Of a DNA stretch of 64,000 nt, positions 1 through 8,527 are shown piece after piece (the first letter of the stretch is position 1; the number at the start of each line of letters is the position of its first letter). Source of the stretch: UBA11986 sp031402435 (GTDB lineage Bacteria > Bacteroidota > Ignavibacteria > UBA10030 > UBA6906). Position numbers and translations under genes: made by a program. The notes below the pieces were generated by a model, which saw nothing but the letters and a program-made list of their open reading frames with translations, made no database searches and was not told where the DNA came from. The DNA lies in contig JANNSJ010000013.1 in assembly GCA_031402435.1 (NCBI GenBank), forward strand, positions 1-64,000. The letters are read 5' to 3'.

Positions 1-1582
1 CTCGACGCCATAAGGCGTTGACTGTTGCTGGCGGTGGCGTTTGACATAGATGAGCCAAGGTGTGCTTTGTATTGAGCCTTCACCTCTGCACCTGCCGCAT
101 TGAATATGATTGCCTTTTGATCAAAGCCCAGAGGATTGTTACCCACCTGTTGGAGCGTTGCACCGCTTGTCAGCCATCCGAGGAAGTTCGACTGAAACCC
201 TAAAGCAGTTTGCGTGAGAGGAACTTTGACTTAATAGTACGTTCCAGCTTCAACTTCTTGACCCAGGAACACACCTCCGCTTTGCTGACTTTGTGCACCA
301 GTAGGAGTAAATGGTGAGCTAAATGGTAGGAACGTATTTGGTTGCGACCCATCTGTTTTCAAATACCAGGGCTCCTGAAACTCAACTTGCCCTGTATTGT
401 TGGTCTGACCAGTTGCATCAATTAGCTCGTTTCGGACTGTTGAAGAGTTCATGCCGAGAAAGTTTGCATTCTGAATTGTCAACTGAAATGCGCTTGGTGG
501 CTGAAAAGCAATCTGTAGCCTGAAGTTCCCATTTACACCATTCCATTCATGATGCTTGTTCGTGCTGAATCGCTCGTTTTGGGTCTTTGCAGTGTGTTGG
601 TTGGTGTTGGTAAATCCATAGTAATTACCTGACGGAACAACGATGCTTCCATCAATGAGAAAACTGCCATCCAGATTTGTACTACCAAACAAGTTCGTAA
701 ATCGCATCCACCTTCTTTGCAGTTCCAACCGTACATTGTCGTATGTCAGTCGAACTCGCTCAAGCTGTGAGCTTGTTACAGTTGTGCGACATGTAGAATA
801 GGACATCAGATTGAATCGATTCACCTGATCCAACAGGGCTACATTGTAGTTTTGGGTTATTCCATTGCAGGAAAACTGAGTCCGGCCTCGATACACACAG
901 CCTGGACCCCAGTTGAGGCTGTAGTCACCGACGGGTTCATCTGGCGGCTCCAAATACGTCTGGCATATCCCGTCACCCTGTGTCAGACAGTTACTGCTGT
1001 TGGCTTGCTCGCAACCCAAAATTACATTGTCGAATGTGTGCAATAGGTTAAATAATGCCCAACTTCATGAGGCACTGTCGTGGATCCCACATTAGCATTC
1101 TTGATGATCACACTTTGCGTCGTACGATTCCCGGTTTCATGACTTGCAAATGTTCCCGTGCCACCGTGTCGGTAGTTTGGAAGCAAGTACATGTTAATCG
1201 CATTTGCAACGACGTTTATTTCTGAAAGGTCATCATCTTCTGATTCATTTTGTGGCCCAGGGGAATAGAAATGGTCATTGCGAACTGAATCAATAGTAAG
1301 CACAAAAAAACGCATCATAGCTCCCGAAAACCAGCTTGTGAGTTGCGAGGCAATTGTGGAGCCTGCACTAGGATTTATTCCGCCTTCACCGTTCGAATCA
1401 GTAACAATGTGAATGGCCAGAGCGATATCGACCATCTCTACCGCGTCCAGATCAATCCTGCTTTCGCTCAACTTTTGTGGATAGCTCCCTGAGCCACTGT
1501 GAGTTCCACAAAGAGAGTCTTGTGCAACAACATCGGCCGCTATGCTTATGATAAACGCAAGAATGAAACAGAATCGATTCAT
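1..1582 (-). pseudogene. Secreted M43 (pappalysin-like) metalloprotease, broken and partial
   Basis: This would encode a secreted zinc peptidase. The start at 1582 is preceded by GGAGG five bases away and opens with a signal peptide ending near VVAQ. The zinc motif reads HEVGHYL and then breaks: near 1041-1050 the frame shifts, and the third histidine (LHTFDN) lies in the next frame. Restoring one T (TATTG to TATTTG) would give HEVGHYLTYLH, which has the HExxHxxxxxH spacing of metzincins. A GDGICQT segment and a Met-turn-like NLMSYSTC follow, as in M43 enzymes. The second frame then meets an in-frame TAA at 231-233, after which the same frame stays open for 76 codons to the window edge. With a frameshift and a stop, this is most likely a decayed gene. 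Sequencing error could explain one lesion but less easily both. Confidence 0.8.
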
Positions 1583-1616
1583 AGTTTCCTCCATTTCCTA
1601 TGTGTGGGAAAATCCG

Positions 1617-2981
1617 TTATTGTTTCTTTCCTCTGAAAGCAATCCCACGTCCTCCCACAAATCCTGTTGCGCATACTCGAGTATTGGACACGGCAACAGA
1701 ACGAAGAGACAATGGATCAAAAAAGCTCATGAACTGATTGAAATGGTACCATGTATGACCGCTGAAGTGAGCCAGCGTTCCAAAATCACCAACAACAAAC
1801 ACATTGTTGCTCGCACTTGCCCGAACCCGCCATAAAAAACCAATCAAGTAGGTGGGAGCCCAAGAAATCCGACCCTCACCTCGGGTGTTGGTTGGCGCGA
1901 CATACTCGGCAGCTGATGTCGAAACAAAAGCCCTATACTTCGAATCAGACCAAACACTTTGCGCCGTTCCTGAGAGACTATCTGGCCGACGCCCTTGAAT
2001 TGCCGGATCGTACTCGTAGAGGGCTTGCCACCCCGTTCCATCAAAATGCAGTATCAGACTCCTTTGCCCCGTGGTCAAGTCCAAACCCGCAATCCAGACA
2101 TTTGACTGGCTTGTGCCCCACACATCAACCAAGTCTATTGTCGTTCCATTCGCCTCCGTCTGCCATGCGCCATTGAGGTAGTGAAGAATCACTCCGCTTC
2201 TGCATACAGCGTAGAAGTTGTTTTCCGAAATGCCCCAGAGTTTGAAAATGGTATTGCCGCTTGTTGGATTGGGAATGCACGGATAGTGGACAAGACCTGA
2301 ACCATTCCATCGGGCTACAGATCCACCATTGCTTAATAGTATGCTGTTGCCGTTGAACGCGTGTATTGCATACGCGTTCGTTGATGAGTAAAATGCTATG
2401 CTGCAGTCGAAGTTGTAGTGTGGGAAAACGAGGCGGAGGAAGTCCCACCCTGTTCCGTTCCATCGTATAACATTGTAGGGCGGATCTGTGAAAGTGCCGC
2501 CTGAGTCTCTAAAGTTAATCTGTCCAACCGCCCATATCGTCGTATCGTTCACAATGGCAACGTCGCGGAGGATGCTTCCATTGCCGTCTCCTAGTGTATC
2601 AACAGAGAACTGCCATGTATGCGATGAGGTGTCCTGTGTGGTAAGTTGAACAACAGAAGAGGCATCTATCACCGTAACATCTCGTAATCGGATGGCGGAG
2701 TAGCTGTATGCGTGCTGGGGTAATAGTCCTTCGTCAGTCAGCGTTGTGTCATTTGCGAGGATTCTCACCGTAAGCACAGTTTGCCCATCACGCTGGAGTC
2801 CTATAGTGCGCGGCTCGTTGGCATCGGTGAGCGAGACTTTGAGCCAGGCCTCGGTGCAGGAGGCATCCTCTACTGTTAATTGTATGGTGGAGATATGGGG
2901 CTGTATTGGCTCATCGTCCTTGCAGGATAAGAGAAGAGCTGTTGCTGAGAATATCACCACGAACGAGTTTATCCGTTTCAT
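1617..2981 (-). CDS. Secreted lipoprotein with propeller-like repeats
   Basis: Predicted 454-residue lipoprotein. The ATG at 2981 is preferred to the one at 2987 because AAGGAG lies seven bases upstream of it. The signal peptide ends in a lipobox (ATALLLSC), so the mature Cys would be lipidated and followed by KDDEP. An N-terminal Ig/FN3-like stretch (roughly residues 30-110) is followed by repeated units with Trp-rich strands such as TIWAVGQI, NVIRWNGTGWDF, VWIAGLDL and VFVVGDFG. That pattern is seen in beta-propeller surface proteins of Bacteroidota-like genomes. No catalytic residues can be identified. It lies 34 bases downstream of the broken protease, on the same strand. A structural or binding role at the cell surface is inferred from architecture only. 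Confidence 0.75.
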   Translation of the reverse strand: MKRINSFVVIFSATALLLSCKDDEPIQPHISTIQLTVEDASCTEAWLKVSLTDANEPRTIGLQRDGQTVLTVRILANDTTLTDEGLLPQHAYSYSAIRLRDVTVIDASSVVQLTTQDTSSHTWQFSVDTLGDGNGSILRDVAIVNDTTIWAVGQINFRDSGGTFTDPPYNVIRWNGTGWDFLRLVFPHYNFDCSIAFYSSTNAYAIHAFNGNSILLSNGGSVARWNGSGLVHYPCIPNPTSGNTIFKLWGISENNFYAVCRSGVILHYLNGAWQTEANGTTIDLVDVWGTSQSNVWIAGLDLTTGQRSLILHFDGTGWQALYEYDPAIQGRRPDSLSGTAQSVWSDSKYRAFVSTSAAEYVAPTNTRGEGRISWAPTYLIGFLWRVRASASNNVFVVGDFGTLAHFSGHTWYHFNQFMSFFDPLSLRSVAVSNTRVCATGFVGGRGIAFRGKKQ

Positions 2982-3039
2982 CAACATACTCCTTCACAGA
3001 TCGGGAATCAGTGTCTTACGGTAAGAACAATGTAACCAG

Positions 3040-3059
3040 AGATGAGATGAGATGAGATG
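3040..3059. repeat. Pentanucleotide tandem repeat (GATGA)
   Basis: Three full GATGA units plus a partial one lie about 60 bases upstream of the lipoprotein start, inside its likely leader or promoter. Such short tandem tracts can change length by slippage. Any effect on expression is inference. Confidence 0.8.
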
Positions 3060-3328
3060 CAACGAACTTCTTACGAATACACAGCAAACTCTGTACCGCA
3101 GATAACCATGCCAACGCCGTGAGAAATAAGCGTTGCACACACCGGTGTCTCTCACGTTTTATCAACAAACGTTTTCGTTTTCTCACAAGTGATTGAGGTG
3201 AAAAGAGACTGGAATGTCCGAGATGTTGTGTGTAAGCAATCTGGAGTTTGCGGGAGAGCTTTTTCCACGGGCGTCATGAACCATTCGTGGCACAATGCAT
3301 GGGTCGTCCGTTGTTGTCTCCTGTTTCA

Positions 3329-3348
3329 GTCACCAAATGGTTGGTGAC
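3329..3348. repeat. Perfect 8-bp hairpin downstream of phoH
   Basis: GTCACCAA, a four-base loop ATGG, then TTGGTGAC. It lies about 34 bases beyond the phoH stop on the minus strand. No T-run follows on either strand, so it is not a standard intrinsic terminator, but it could stabilise the 3' end of the phoH message. Confidence 0.5.
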
Positions 3349-3381
3349 CGCCCCGGTATGCTGGAACAGAGCAAAAGGTAT

Positions 3382-4410
3382 CTATGACCCTGGTTTCTCT
3401 GAGGAAGGTGAAGGTGTTTTTGTCGCGGGAATTTGAAGCCCGGTGTGGTACCTGTCGTATGCTTCGATAATGTCCTTGACCAGCTTGTGTCGCACAACGT
3501 CGTTCTTGTCGAGATACACGAACGCAATTCCTGCAACACCTTTGAGCACTTCCTGGATCTGCACAAGGCCAGATGAGGTCTTGCTGGGCAAGTCGATCTG
3601 GGTCACGTCGCCGGTGATGATTGCGCGTGAGTTCGGTCCGAGTCTCGTCAGGAACATCTTCATCTGCATGGCGGATGCGTTCTGGGCTTCATCGAGAATG
3701 ACAAAGGCATTGTTGAGTGTACGTCCGCGCATATAAGCAAGCGGCGCAATCTCGATGACATGTTTCTCCAGGTAGCCCCGTAGCTTCTCGCCTGAAATCA
3801 TGTCGTCCAAAGCATCGTACAACGGGCGGAGATACGGATCGATTTTTTCCTTCAAGTCGCCGGGAAGGAAGCCGAGACTCTCGCCGGCCTCAACAGCCGG
3901 ACGCGTGAGGACAATCTTGGTGATCTCATTGTTCTTGAGACTTGCAACGGCGAGGGCAACCGCCATGTATGTCTTTCCTGTTCCTGCCGGCCCCACGGCA
4001 AACACAATATCGTTCTTCTTCACAGCATGAAGATATTCCCGTTGCCCAGCAGTCTTTGCTCGTATGATCTGGTTCTTTGTAAACAGGATTGTCGCATCAA
4101 GTTCAGCACTGCTGAGCGAGGACGACAACATCTTGGGGAGTGCAGGCTCGCCATTCGTTGTCACCAGGTCGATCACCGTGTCCACATCGTTTGTCGTCAA
4201 GCTTCCATTTTTGTTCAGCAGGAAGATCAATTCCTTGAATATCTTCTCAACTTGATCGACTTCTGTCGCAGTCCCGCGGATGGTGATCGTATCACCGCGT
4301 GCAACGATGCTTGAATCAAACTTATTCTCGACGATCTGCAGGTTCGCGTCATTCAAACCGAGTAACCCGAGCGTATCGACCCCGTCGAGTTTCACCTTTT
4401 TTTCAACCAA
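3382..4410 (-). CDS. phoH: PhoH family ATPase
   Basis: PhoH/YbeZ-type cytoplasmic P-loop ATPase of 342 residues, a normal length. The N-terminal third (to about residue 105) resembles the KH-like region of PhoH proteins. The ATPase half has Walker A GPAGTGKT, the conserved LTRPAVEAGE segment, Walker B FVILDEAQN and GDVTQIDLP. PhoH proteins hydrolyse ATP and are linked to RNA metabolism and ribosome maturation; YbeZ usually works with the endoribonuclease YbeY, which is not in this window. The start appears to be TTG, with an AGGAGG-type ribosome site nine bases upstream (CCAGGAGGGAAGC). A terminator hairpin lies between it and the upstream LysM gene, so it is probably transcribed separately. 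Confidence 0.93.
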   Translation of the reverse strand: MVEKKVKLDGVDTLGLLGLNDANLQIVENKFDSSIVARGDTITIRGTATEVDQVEKIFKELIFLLNKNGSLTTNDVDTVIDLVTTNGEPALPKMLSSSLSSAELDATILFTKNQIIRAKTAGQREYLHAVKKNDIVFAVGPAGTGKTYMAVALAVASLKNNEITKIVLTRPAVEAGESLGFLPGDLKEKIDPYLRPLYDALDDMISGEKLRGYLEKHVIEIAPLAYMRGRTLNNAFVILDEAQNASAMQMKMFLTRLGPNSRAIITGDVTQIDLPSKTSSGLVQIQEVLKGVAGIAFVYLDKNDVVRHKLVKDIIEAYDRYHTGLQIPATKTPSPSSEKPGS

Positions 4411-4439
4411 CGATGCTTCCCTCCTGGCAGTTCGTGCAA

Positions 4440-4479
4440 TAGTAAAACCCCCTCTCCTGTCTTGACAGGAAAGGGGGTT
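4440..4479 (-). terminator. Rho-independent terminator of the LysM/lipoprotein unit
   Basis: On the minus strand, AACCCCCTTTCCTGTC, an AA loop, then GACAGGAGAGGGGGTT, with one mismatch in a stem of about 16 pairs, followed by TTTTACT. It starts about 54 bases after the LysM gene stop and just before phoH. Confidence 0.85.
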
Positions 4480-4532
4480 GCTTTACTTGTTCGTCGCGAG
4501 TGTGAGCACTCTGGCGATTGTATCGTCTCCTG

Positions 4533-5264
4533 TTACTTGCCTGATTTCCTGCTATAATAGGATTTAGCAGCAGACTTTTCTTCCTTGGACATTTCTCCTG
4601 CGGCCGGGATCTTCAATTTCTGACCCGTATGAATGACATCGGGATCCTTGATCTGGTCACGATTTCCCTGCCAGATTTTCGGCCACATCCACGCATTGTT
4701 GTAGATGTCCTTCTTCTTGGAAATATTCCAGAGGCAGTCCCTGTCACGCTTCCACGTGCCGACAGTATACGTCTTGCCTGAGCCGGCGATAGTCGCTTGA
4801 AGGCTCTTCACCTTTTCGTTCAACGCAGTCAGCCGATCCCAGAATTCAGGAATCAGCGAAAGCTTGTTCTCCCAAAGACTCTTGACTTTTGCAGCAAGGT
4901 CATTCACTTCGCTGCCACGCGCCATCAGGTCTGCGTCAGAAAGACGCATTAACTCACTGGCTGTGTTCTCTGCAGCTTCGATTTCTGCACGATAGGCAGC
5001 GGCCTTTTCCTTATCGGAACCAACCAATGCGTACAACTCATCCATGCACTTATCGATGTCAGCATCCAGCTTGGCTGACTGGCCTTGAAGCGAAGTGACC
5101 TGGTCACCGAGGCCTTGCACCTTCTGCTTCAGTTCGTTCACCAACGCTGTGTACTTATTCATCTCTTCTTGCCATTGCTCCTTCGTCATCTTCTCCTGGG
5201 CAGAAGCAACACCCACGCAGAGCAAAACGGCAAGCATCACAGAAAACATTTTCGTCAGATTCAT
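4533..5264 (-). CDS. Periplasmic coiled-coil protein with LysM domain
   Basis: 243-residue exported protein. The signal peptide runs to about residue 22 (cleavage after SAQ). A long, heptad-rich helical region (roughly residues 25-165) includes a DIDKCMDELYALVGSD segment. A C-terminal LysM-like domain (about 168-225) has YTVGTWKRDRDCLWNISKKK and the ending HTGQKLKIP. LysM domains bind peptidoglycan, so the protein probably spans or tethers periplasmic layers. AAGGAG lies just upstream of the ATG. It follows the small lipoprotein gene by 38 bases, and both are read from the promoter near 5631-5659. A terminator follows it. The pairing of a coiled-coil lipoprotein with a coiled-coil LysM protein suggests an outer-membrane to cell-wall link; this is inference. 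Confidence 0.85.
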   Translation of the reverse strand: MNLTKMFSVMLAVLLCVGVASAQEKMTKEQWQEEMNKYTALVNELKQKVQGLGDQVTSLQGQSAKLDADIDKCMDELYALVGSDKEKAAAYRAEIEAAENTASELMRLSDADLMARGSEVNDLAAKVKSLWENKLSLIPEFWDRLTALNEKVKSLQATIAGSGKTYTVGTWKRDRDCLWNISKKKDIYNNAWMWPKIWQGNRDQIKDPDVIHTGQKLKIPAAGEMSKEEKSAAKSYYSRKSGK

Positions 5265-5302
5265 TTTCTAGAACTCCTTTTAATGTTCGGTTCTTGCGGG
5301 GA

Positions 5303-5563
5303 TTACTTGCCGAGACGCTGTCGTACGACCACCTGATCGTCGTTGCACTTCTTCAGCTTGGCGTTCTTGTCAGCAACCTCTCTGTCCAAAGTCGCTTTCT
5401 GCTGCTCCTTTGCAGATTGTTCCTTCTGAAGAGCTGCGTACTCGTCTTTTAGGTTGTTCAGCTGCGTCATCTGAGCCTCATCCGGACCGGATGAACAACT
5501 GGTCAGCAGCAAAGAACCCGAAAAGAGGAGAGCCATTGCAATAATTGAGACTTTCCTGTTCAT
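5303..5563 (-). CDS. Small coiled-coil lipoprotein
   Basis: 86-residue lipoprotein. The signal peptide ends in a lipobox (LLLTSCSS), so Cys near residue 23 would be lipidated. The mature part is almost wholly helical with heptad spacing (QLNNLKDEYAALQKEQ), reminiscent of Lpp-type or OmpA-linked spacer lipoproteins but without a C-terminal Lys-Arg-Lys for murein linkage. The ATG has GTGAGG about six bases upstream. It is the first gene behind a strong promoter and lies 38 bases before the LysM gene. An envelope-structural role is inferred. No named family was recognised. Confidence 0.8.
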   Translation of the reverse strand: MNRKVSIIAMALLFSGSLLLTSCSSGPDEAQMTQLNNLKDEYAALQKEQSAKEQQKATLDREVADKNAKLKKCNDDQVVVRQRLGK

Positions 5564-5630
5564 TCGAACCTCACTAGAATGGTAATTGGGACTGGATACT
5601 GATCGTATCTAAGTTGAAAAATCTGGATTG

Positions 5631-5659
5631 ATTATACGAAATAAACGCACCTTTGTCAA
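5631..5659 (-). promoter_or_regulatory. Consensus sigma-70-type promoter
   Basis: On the minus strand TTGACA (5659-5654), a spacer of exactly 17 bases, then TATAAT (5636-5631). Both hexamers match the classical consensus completely. Transcription would start near 5624, about 60 bases upstream of the small lipoprotein ATG. Confidence 0.85.
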
Positions 5660-5661
5660 CC

Positions 5662-5677
5662 ACTAAACCCGTTTAGT
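5662..5677. promoter_or_regulatory. Palindrome abutting the -35 element
   Basis: ACTAAAC-CC-GTTTAGT, a perfect 7-bp inverted repeat, ends three bases upstream of the -35 hexamer of the lipoprotein promoter. The place and symmetry suit an operator or activator site for a dimeric regulator. A role as a weak radC-side hairpin is possible. Confidence 0.4.
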
Positions 5678-5799
5678 CTTGGCAAGGACTCTTCAACTCA
5701 TTCATTATGATGCATGAAGCCGGGCCGATAAGAAATAGCTCGAAGGGATGATAATGGAGCTAGTCCTGACCATGGAATATATAATAGCACAGAATCGTC

Positions 5800-6531
5800 T
5801 CACGCCGTGATAAGTCCCCTCTCGGCCAGGCTTGTGAAACCACTTCCGGAAACAATAAGGTGATCATGCAACGGAATGCCAATCGTTTTGCCTGCTTCAC
5901 AGAGCTGGCGGGTAATTTCAATGTCTTCACGGCTGGGTTCCAGGTTGCCGCTGGGATGATTGTGCACGACAACAATGGCAGCCGCCCGATGATCGATGGC
6001 GGCCTTGAAGACCTCCCTGGGGTGAACGAGACTTGCGTTCAACGTACCGGATGTCAGCTTCACTTCTTGTCTCAAACCATTCTGCGCGTCCAGAACGAGA
6101 ACATGGAATTCTTCGTTTGTCAGATCTCGCATTCGCGGTATCATGATCCTGGCAACATCCTCGGGCGAACGTACGATGATCTTCTCTTCGTTATCCCTGG
6201 CCTCAACCCGCCGCCCGATCTCGAATGCTGCGAGCAACTCGACCGCCTTTGCCTGCCCGATCCCTTTCATACGCATGAGTTCTGCAGCGCTCTTGCCTGC
6301 GGTTCCGCGGAGACTTTTGTTTTCGTGAAGAATACTCTTTGCCAGATCGAGAGCAGAATATTTTCCCGTCCCGGTTCGGATAAGGATTGCGAGCAACTCT
6401 GCATCAGAGACCGCGGCAGCACCATGCTTCAGCAGTTTTTCCCGTGGCCGTTCATCAGCAGGCCACTCTTTAATCTTCGTTCGATAGACAGTAGGTTCCT
6501 GCAACATCCCGCGTTTGTCATTGGCTCCCAT
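5800..6531 (-). CDS. radC: RadC family JAB-domain protein
   Basis: 243 residues, typical RadC length. An N-terminal helix-hairpin-helix-like part (ADERPREKLLKHGAAAVSD, LLAILIRTGTG, RMKGIGQAKA) is followed by the JAB/MPN metalloprotease-like fold with the JAMM motif HNHPSGNLEPSREDIE and the preceding Glu in TNEEFHVLVLD. The biochemical role of RadC is unsettled; the older link to DNA repair is doubtful, and a metal-dependent hydrolase or DNA-processing role is assumed from the fold. The start has GGAGGGCGG upstream. It follows the binding-protein gene by 16 bases on the same strand and could be the last gene of the ABC-type operon. Confidence 0.93.
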   Translation of the reverse strand: MGANDKRGMLQEPTVYRTKIKEWPADERPREKLLKHGAAAVSDAELLAILIRTGTGKYSALDLAKSILHENKSLRGTAGKSAAELMRMKGIGQAKAVELLAAFEIGRRVEARDNEEKIIVRSPEDVARIMIPRMRDLTNEEFHVLVLDAQNGLRQEVKLTSGTLNASLVHPREVFKAAIDHRAAAIVVVHNHPSGNLEPSREDIEITRQLCEAGKTIGIPLHDHLIVSGSGFTSLAERGLITA

Positions 6532-6547
6532 ATCCGCCCTCCTGCAG

Positions 6548-8521
6548 CTATTTCATGTTAAACTCTTCGACCCGTTGTATCTGATCACCGCTATACTGCA
6601 AGATCCACACCCACGCATTCACGCGCTTGTCGGAAAAACCGATCTTCGAGTGCCTTCCCTGGTAGTCACTGACGAGCCTGAGGCTGTTCATCAATGACTC
6701 GCGGGATGCGGCCCCGTTACGGATCGCATTCAACGTCAGCATTGCCGTGTCATAACCATACAATGTGTTCTTGCTTGGTTTCTTTTTGAAAGTCTCGGCA
6801 TATCTGGCAGCAAACTGGACGTATGTGGTATCGGAGGGGTCAACGAAATTGTCGGTTTCGAAAATAACATCACTGCAATAGCGCTTGTTTGCTATCAACT
6901 CCACGAGGTTGTTCCATTCGCCTGATCCCAAAATCTGGCTTTTGATGTTATAGTAGACAAGTTGCGATGACACAATGCCTATTTCGTCCGCAGAGCTGAT
7001 CGGAATATAGATACCATCGAGAGCGGTTACCGGATACTCAAGGCTATCCATCTTGGGATCAACATAGTAGGTCGCAAGACCCAGGGAATCTATCTTCTGT
7101 TTCGCCTGCGGCCCCAACAGGGCCGTTCCGCTTACCACCGCGGACTTGTGCATCAACGAATCGAGCGTTTTCATGGGAACGCCCAGTTCTGCAAGCCGCG
7201 CAATATCATCCCGGCTCATCTTTCCGCCAAACGAAATCATCGGCTCGGCACCTGCTTTCAATCCGGCCTTTCGCAACATTGCTATCTGACTTTTCAGATC
7301 AGCAGCTCCGCGTTCATACCATTCTGTCGCAACAACTTTTGCTCCCAGGCGAATGGCCTCTGCCGCAAATGCTTCCGCCATAAACTTCCCGAACGTGTTG
7401 ATCGGAGCCAGCACGGCAAGCACACGGTAGCCTTTTTTCTCGATGGCGTAACGCGCCATCGCCCGGCCCCTCGTTTCATAGTCGGGATTCGCCTGAAAAA
7501 TGTACTGTCCCGTTGCGCCGATACCATTGGCATTGGCGGTTGGACTGATGAGAGGATATCCACGCTTGTTGGCAAGCAAGGCAACGGCTGATACTTCATG
7601 AGAAAAGACGGGTCCGAGAATGCCGATGATCTCATCATCGCTTGTCAACTCCTGAATCCCGCGCATAGCCACCAACGCATCACGCTCAGTGTCCCGCGTT
7701 TCGAGGGTCACCTGTACCCTCGTCGTGGGATCTTTGCCATATTCCTGCACTGCAAACTGTATCCCTTCAAAGACATCGTTTCCCAATTCCTTCACTGCAG
7801 AAGGTTCGTTCTTGGTCAAGAGAGGAAGGAGCGCTCCAAGTTTTACGGCAATGTGCTGTTCTATCCGTGAGCGCAGTGTGGCAATGCGCGCACTGAACGA
7901 TGTTGCCGGGTAGTTACGATAAAGCGTATCCAGCACAGCATCAACAGCGGAGGTTCTTCCTTCCGCAGATTCCTTCTCACCAATTGTGAGCCAGATGAAC
8001 GCCCGCTCTTCTCCAGATCGCGCCCTCGTGAGCAACTTCCGCACGGCACCCGTTGAGAACTCACCAAGCGTACGATCCAAGGCTTCGAATGCGGAGTGTT
8101 GTACCGGTGCTTTACTTCTCCACGCCGCAAGGAACGACTCCACAGCATCGTCATACCGTTGGATCTTCAGGTACACGAGCCCCATGGTGTACTCGGCATC
8201 CGGCGCGTAACTGCTTGATGGATACAACGCGAAGAAATTGCGCAATGTTTTCGCCGCCTCGAGCGGCTCACCAATCCGCAGCAGGGCCTTTCCGCGCATA
8301 ACGTATGCTGCGGTCGTCCGTTGATTCGGCGCAAGGGACTTGATAATGCGTTCAAAGGCTGCCGCAGCATCAGCATACTGCCCGGTATTGAATAGCTCCA
8401 GAGTTTTCGAGAATACCTGCTCAGCCTGGGGAGAGTATTCGACCTGCTCCTGGGCAGAGGCGGAACCTGGCCGGAATACGACAAGCAGTAAAAGCACAAT
8501 CGGCAAGAGTTGACGGTTCAT
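6548..8521 (-). CDS. Periplasmic TPR + LivK-type ligand-binding protein
   Basis: 657 residues. Signal peptide to about residue 23 (ASAQ). Residues about 30-210 form TPR-like helical repeats (QVFSKTLELFNTGQYADAAA, GKALLRIGEPLEAAKTLRNF). From about residue 225 follows a type 1 periplasmic binding fold of the LivK/ANF receptor type (IGILGPVFSHEVSAVALLA, YPLISPTANANGIGATGQY). The layout resembles LpoA-like penicillin-binding protein activators as well as branched-chain amino acid binding proteins. Ligand unknown. It starts six bases after the permease stop, so it is translated from the same message as the ATPase and permease. Those look like an ABC-2 exporter rather than a Liv importer, so they need not share a substrate. 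Confidence 0.82.
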   Translation of the reverse strand: MNRQLLPIVLLLLVVFRPGSASAQEQVEYSPQAEQVFSKTLELFNTGQYADAAAAFERIIKSLAPNQRTTAAYVMRGKALLRIGEPLEAAKTLRNFFALYPSSSYAPDAEYTMGLVYLKIQRYDDAVESFLAAWRSKAPVQHSAFEALDRTLGEFSTGAVRKLLTRARSGEERAFIWLTIGEKESAEGRTSAVDAVLDTLYRNYPATSFSARIATLRSRIEQHIAVKLGALLPLLTKNEPSAVKELGNDVFEGIQFAVQEYGKDPTTRVQVTLETRDTERDALVAMRGIQELTSDDEIIGILGPVFSHEVSAVALLANKRGYPLISPTANANGIGATGQYIFQANPDYETRGRAMARYAIEKKGYRVLAVLAPINTFGKFMAEAFAAEAIRLGAKVVATEWYERGAADLKSQIAMLRKAGLKAGAEPMISFGGKMSRDDIARLAELGVPMKTLDSLMHKSAVVSGTALLGPQAKQKIDSLGLATYYVDPKMDSLEYPVTALDGIYIPISSADEIGIVSSQLVYYNIKSQILGSGEWNNLVELIANKRYCSDVIFETDNFVDPSDTTYVQFAARYAETFKKKPSKNTLYGYDTAMLTLNAIRNGAASRESLMNSLRLVSDYQGRHSKIGFSDKRVNAWVWILQYSGDQIQRVEEFNMK

Positions 8522-8527
8522 ATGAGA

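Larger units (their letters stand above)
2982..3381. other. Intergenic region without a supported gene
   Basis: About 400 bases between phoH (ending at 3382) and the lipoprotein start. The short frames here lack coding character. It holds a pentanucleotide tract and a perfect hairpin, listed separately. I see no tRNA fold, clear promoter or T-tailed terminator. Confidence 0.6.
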
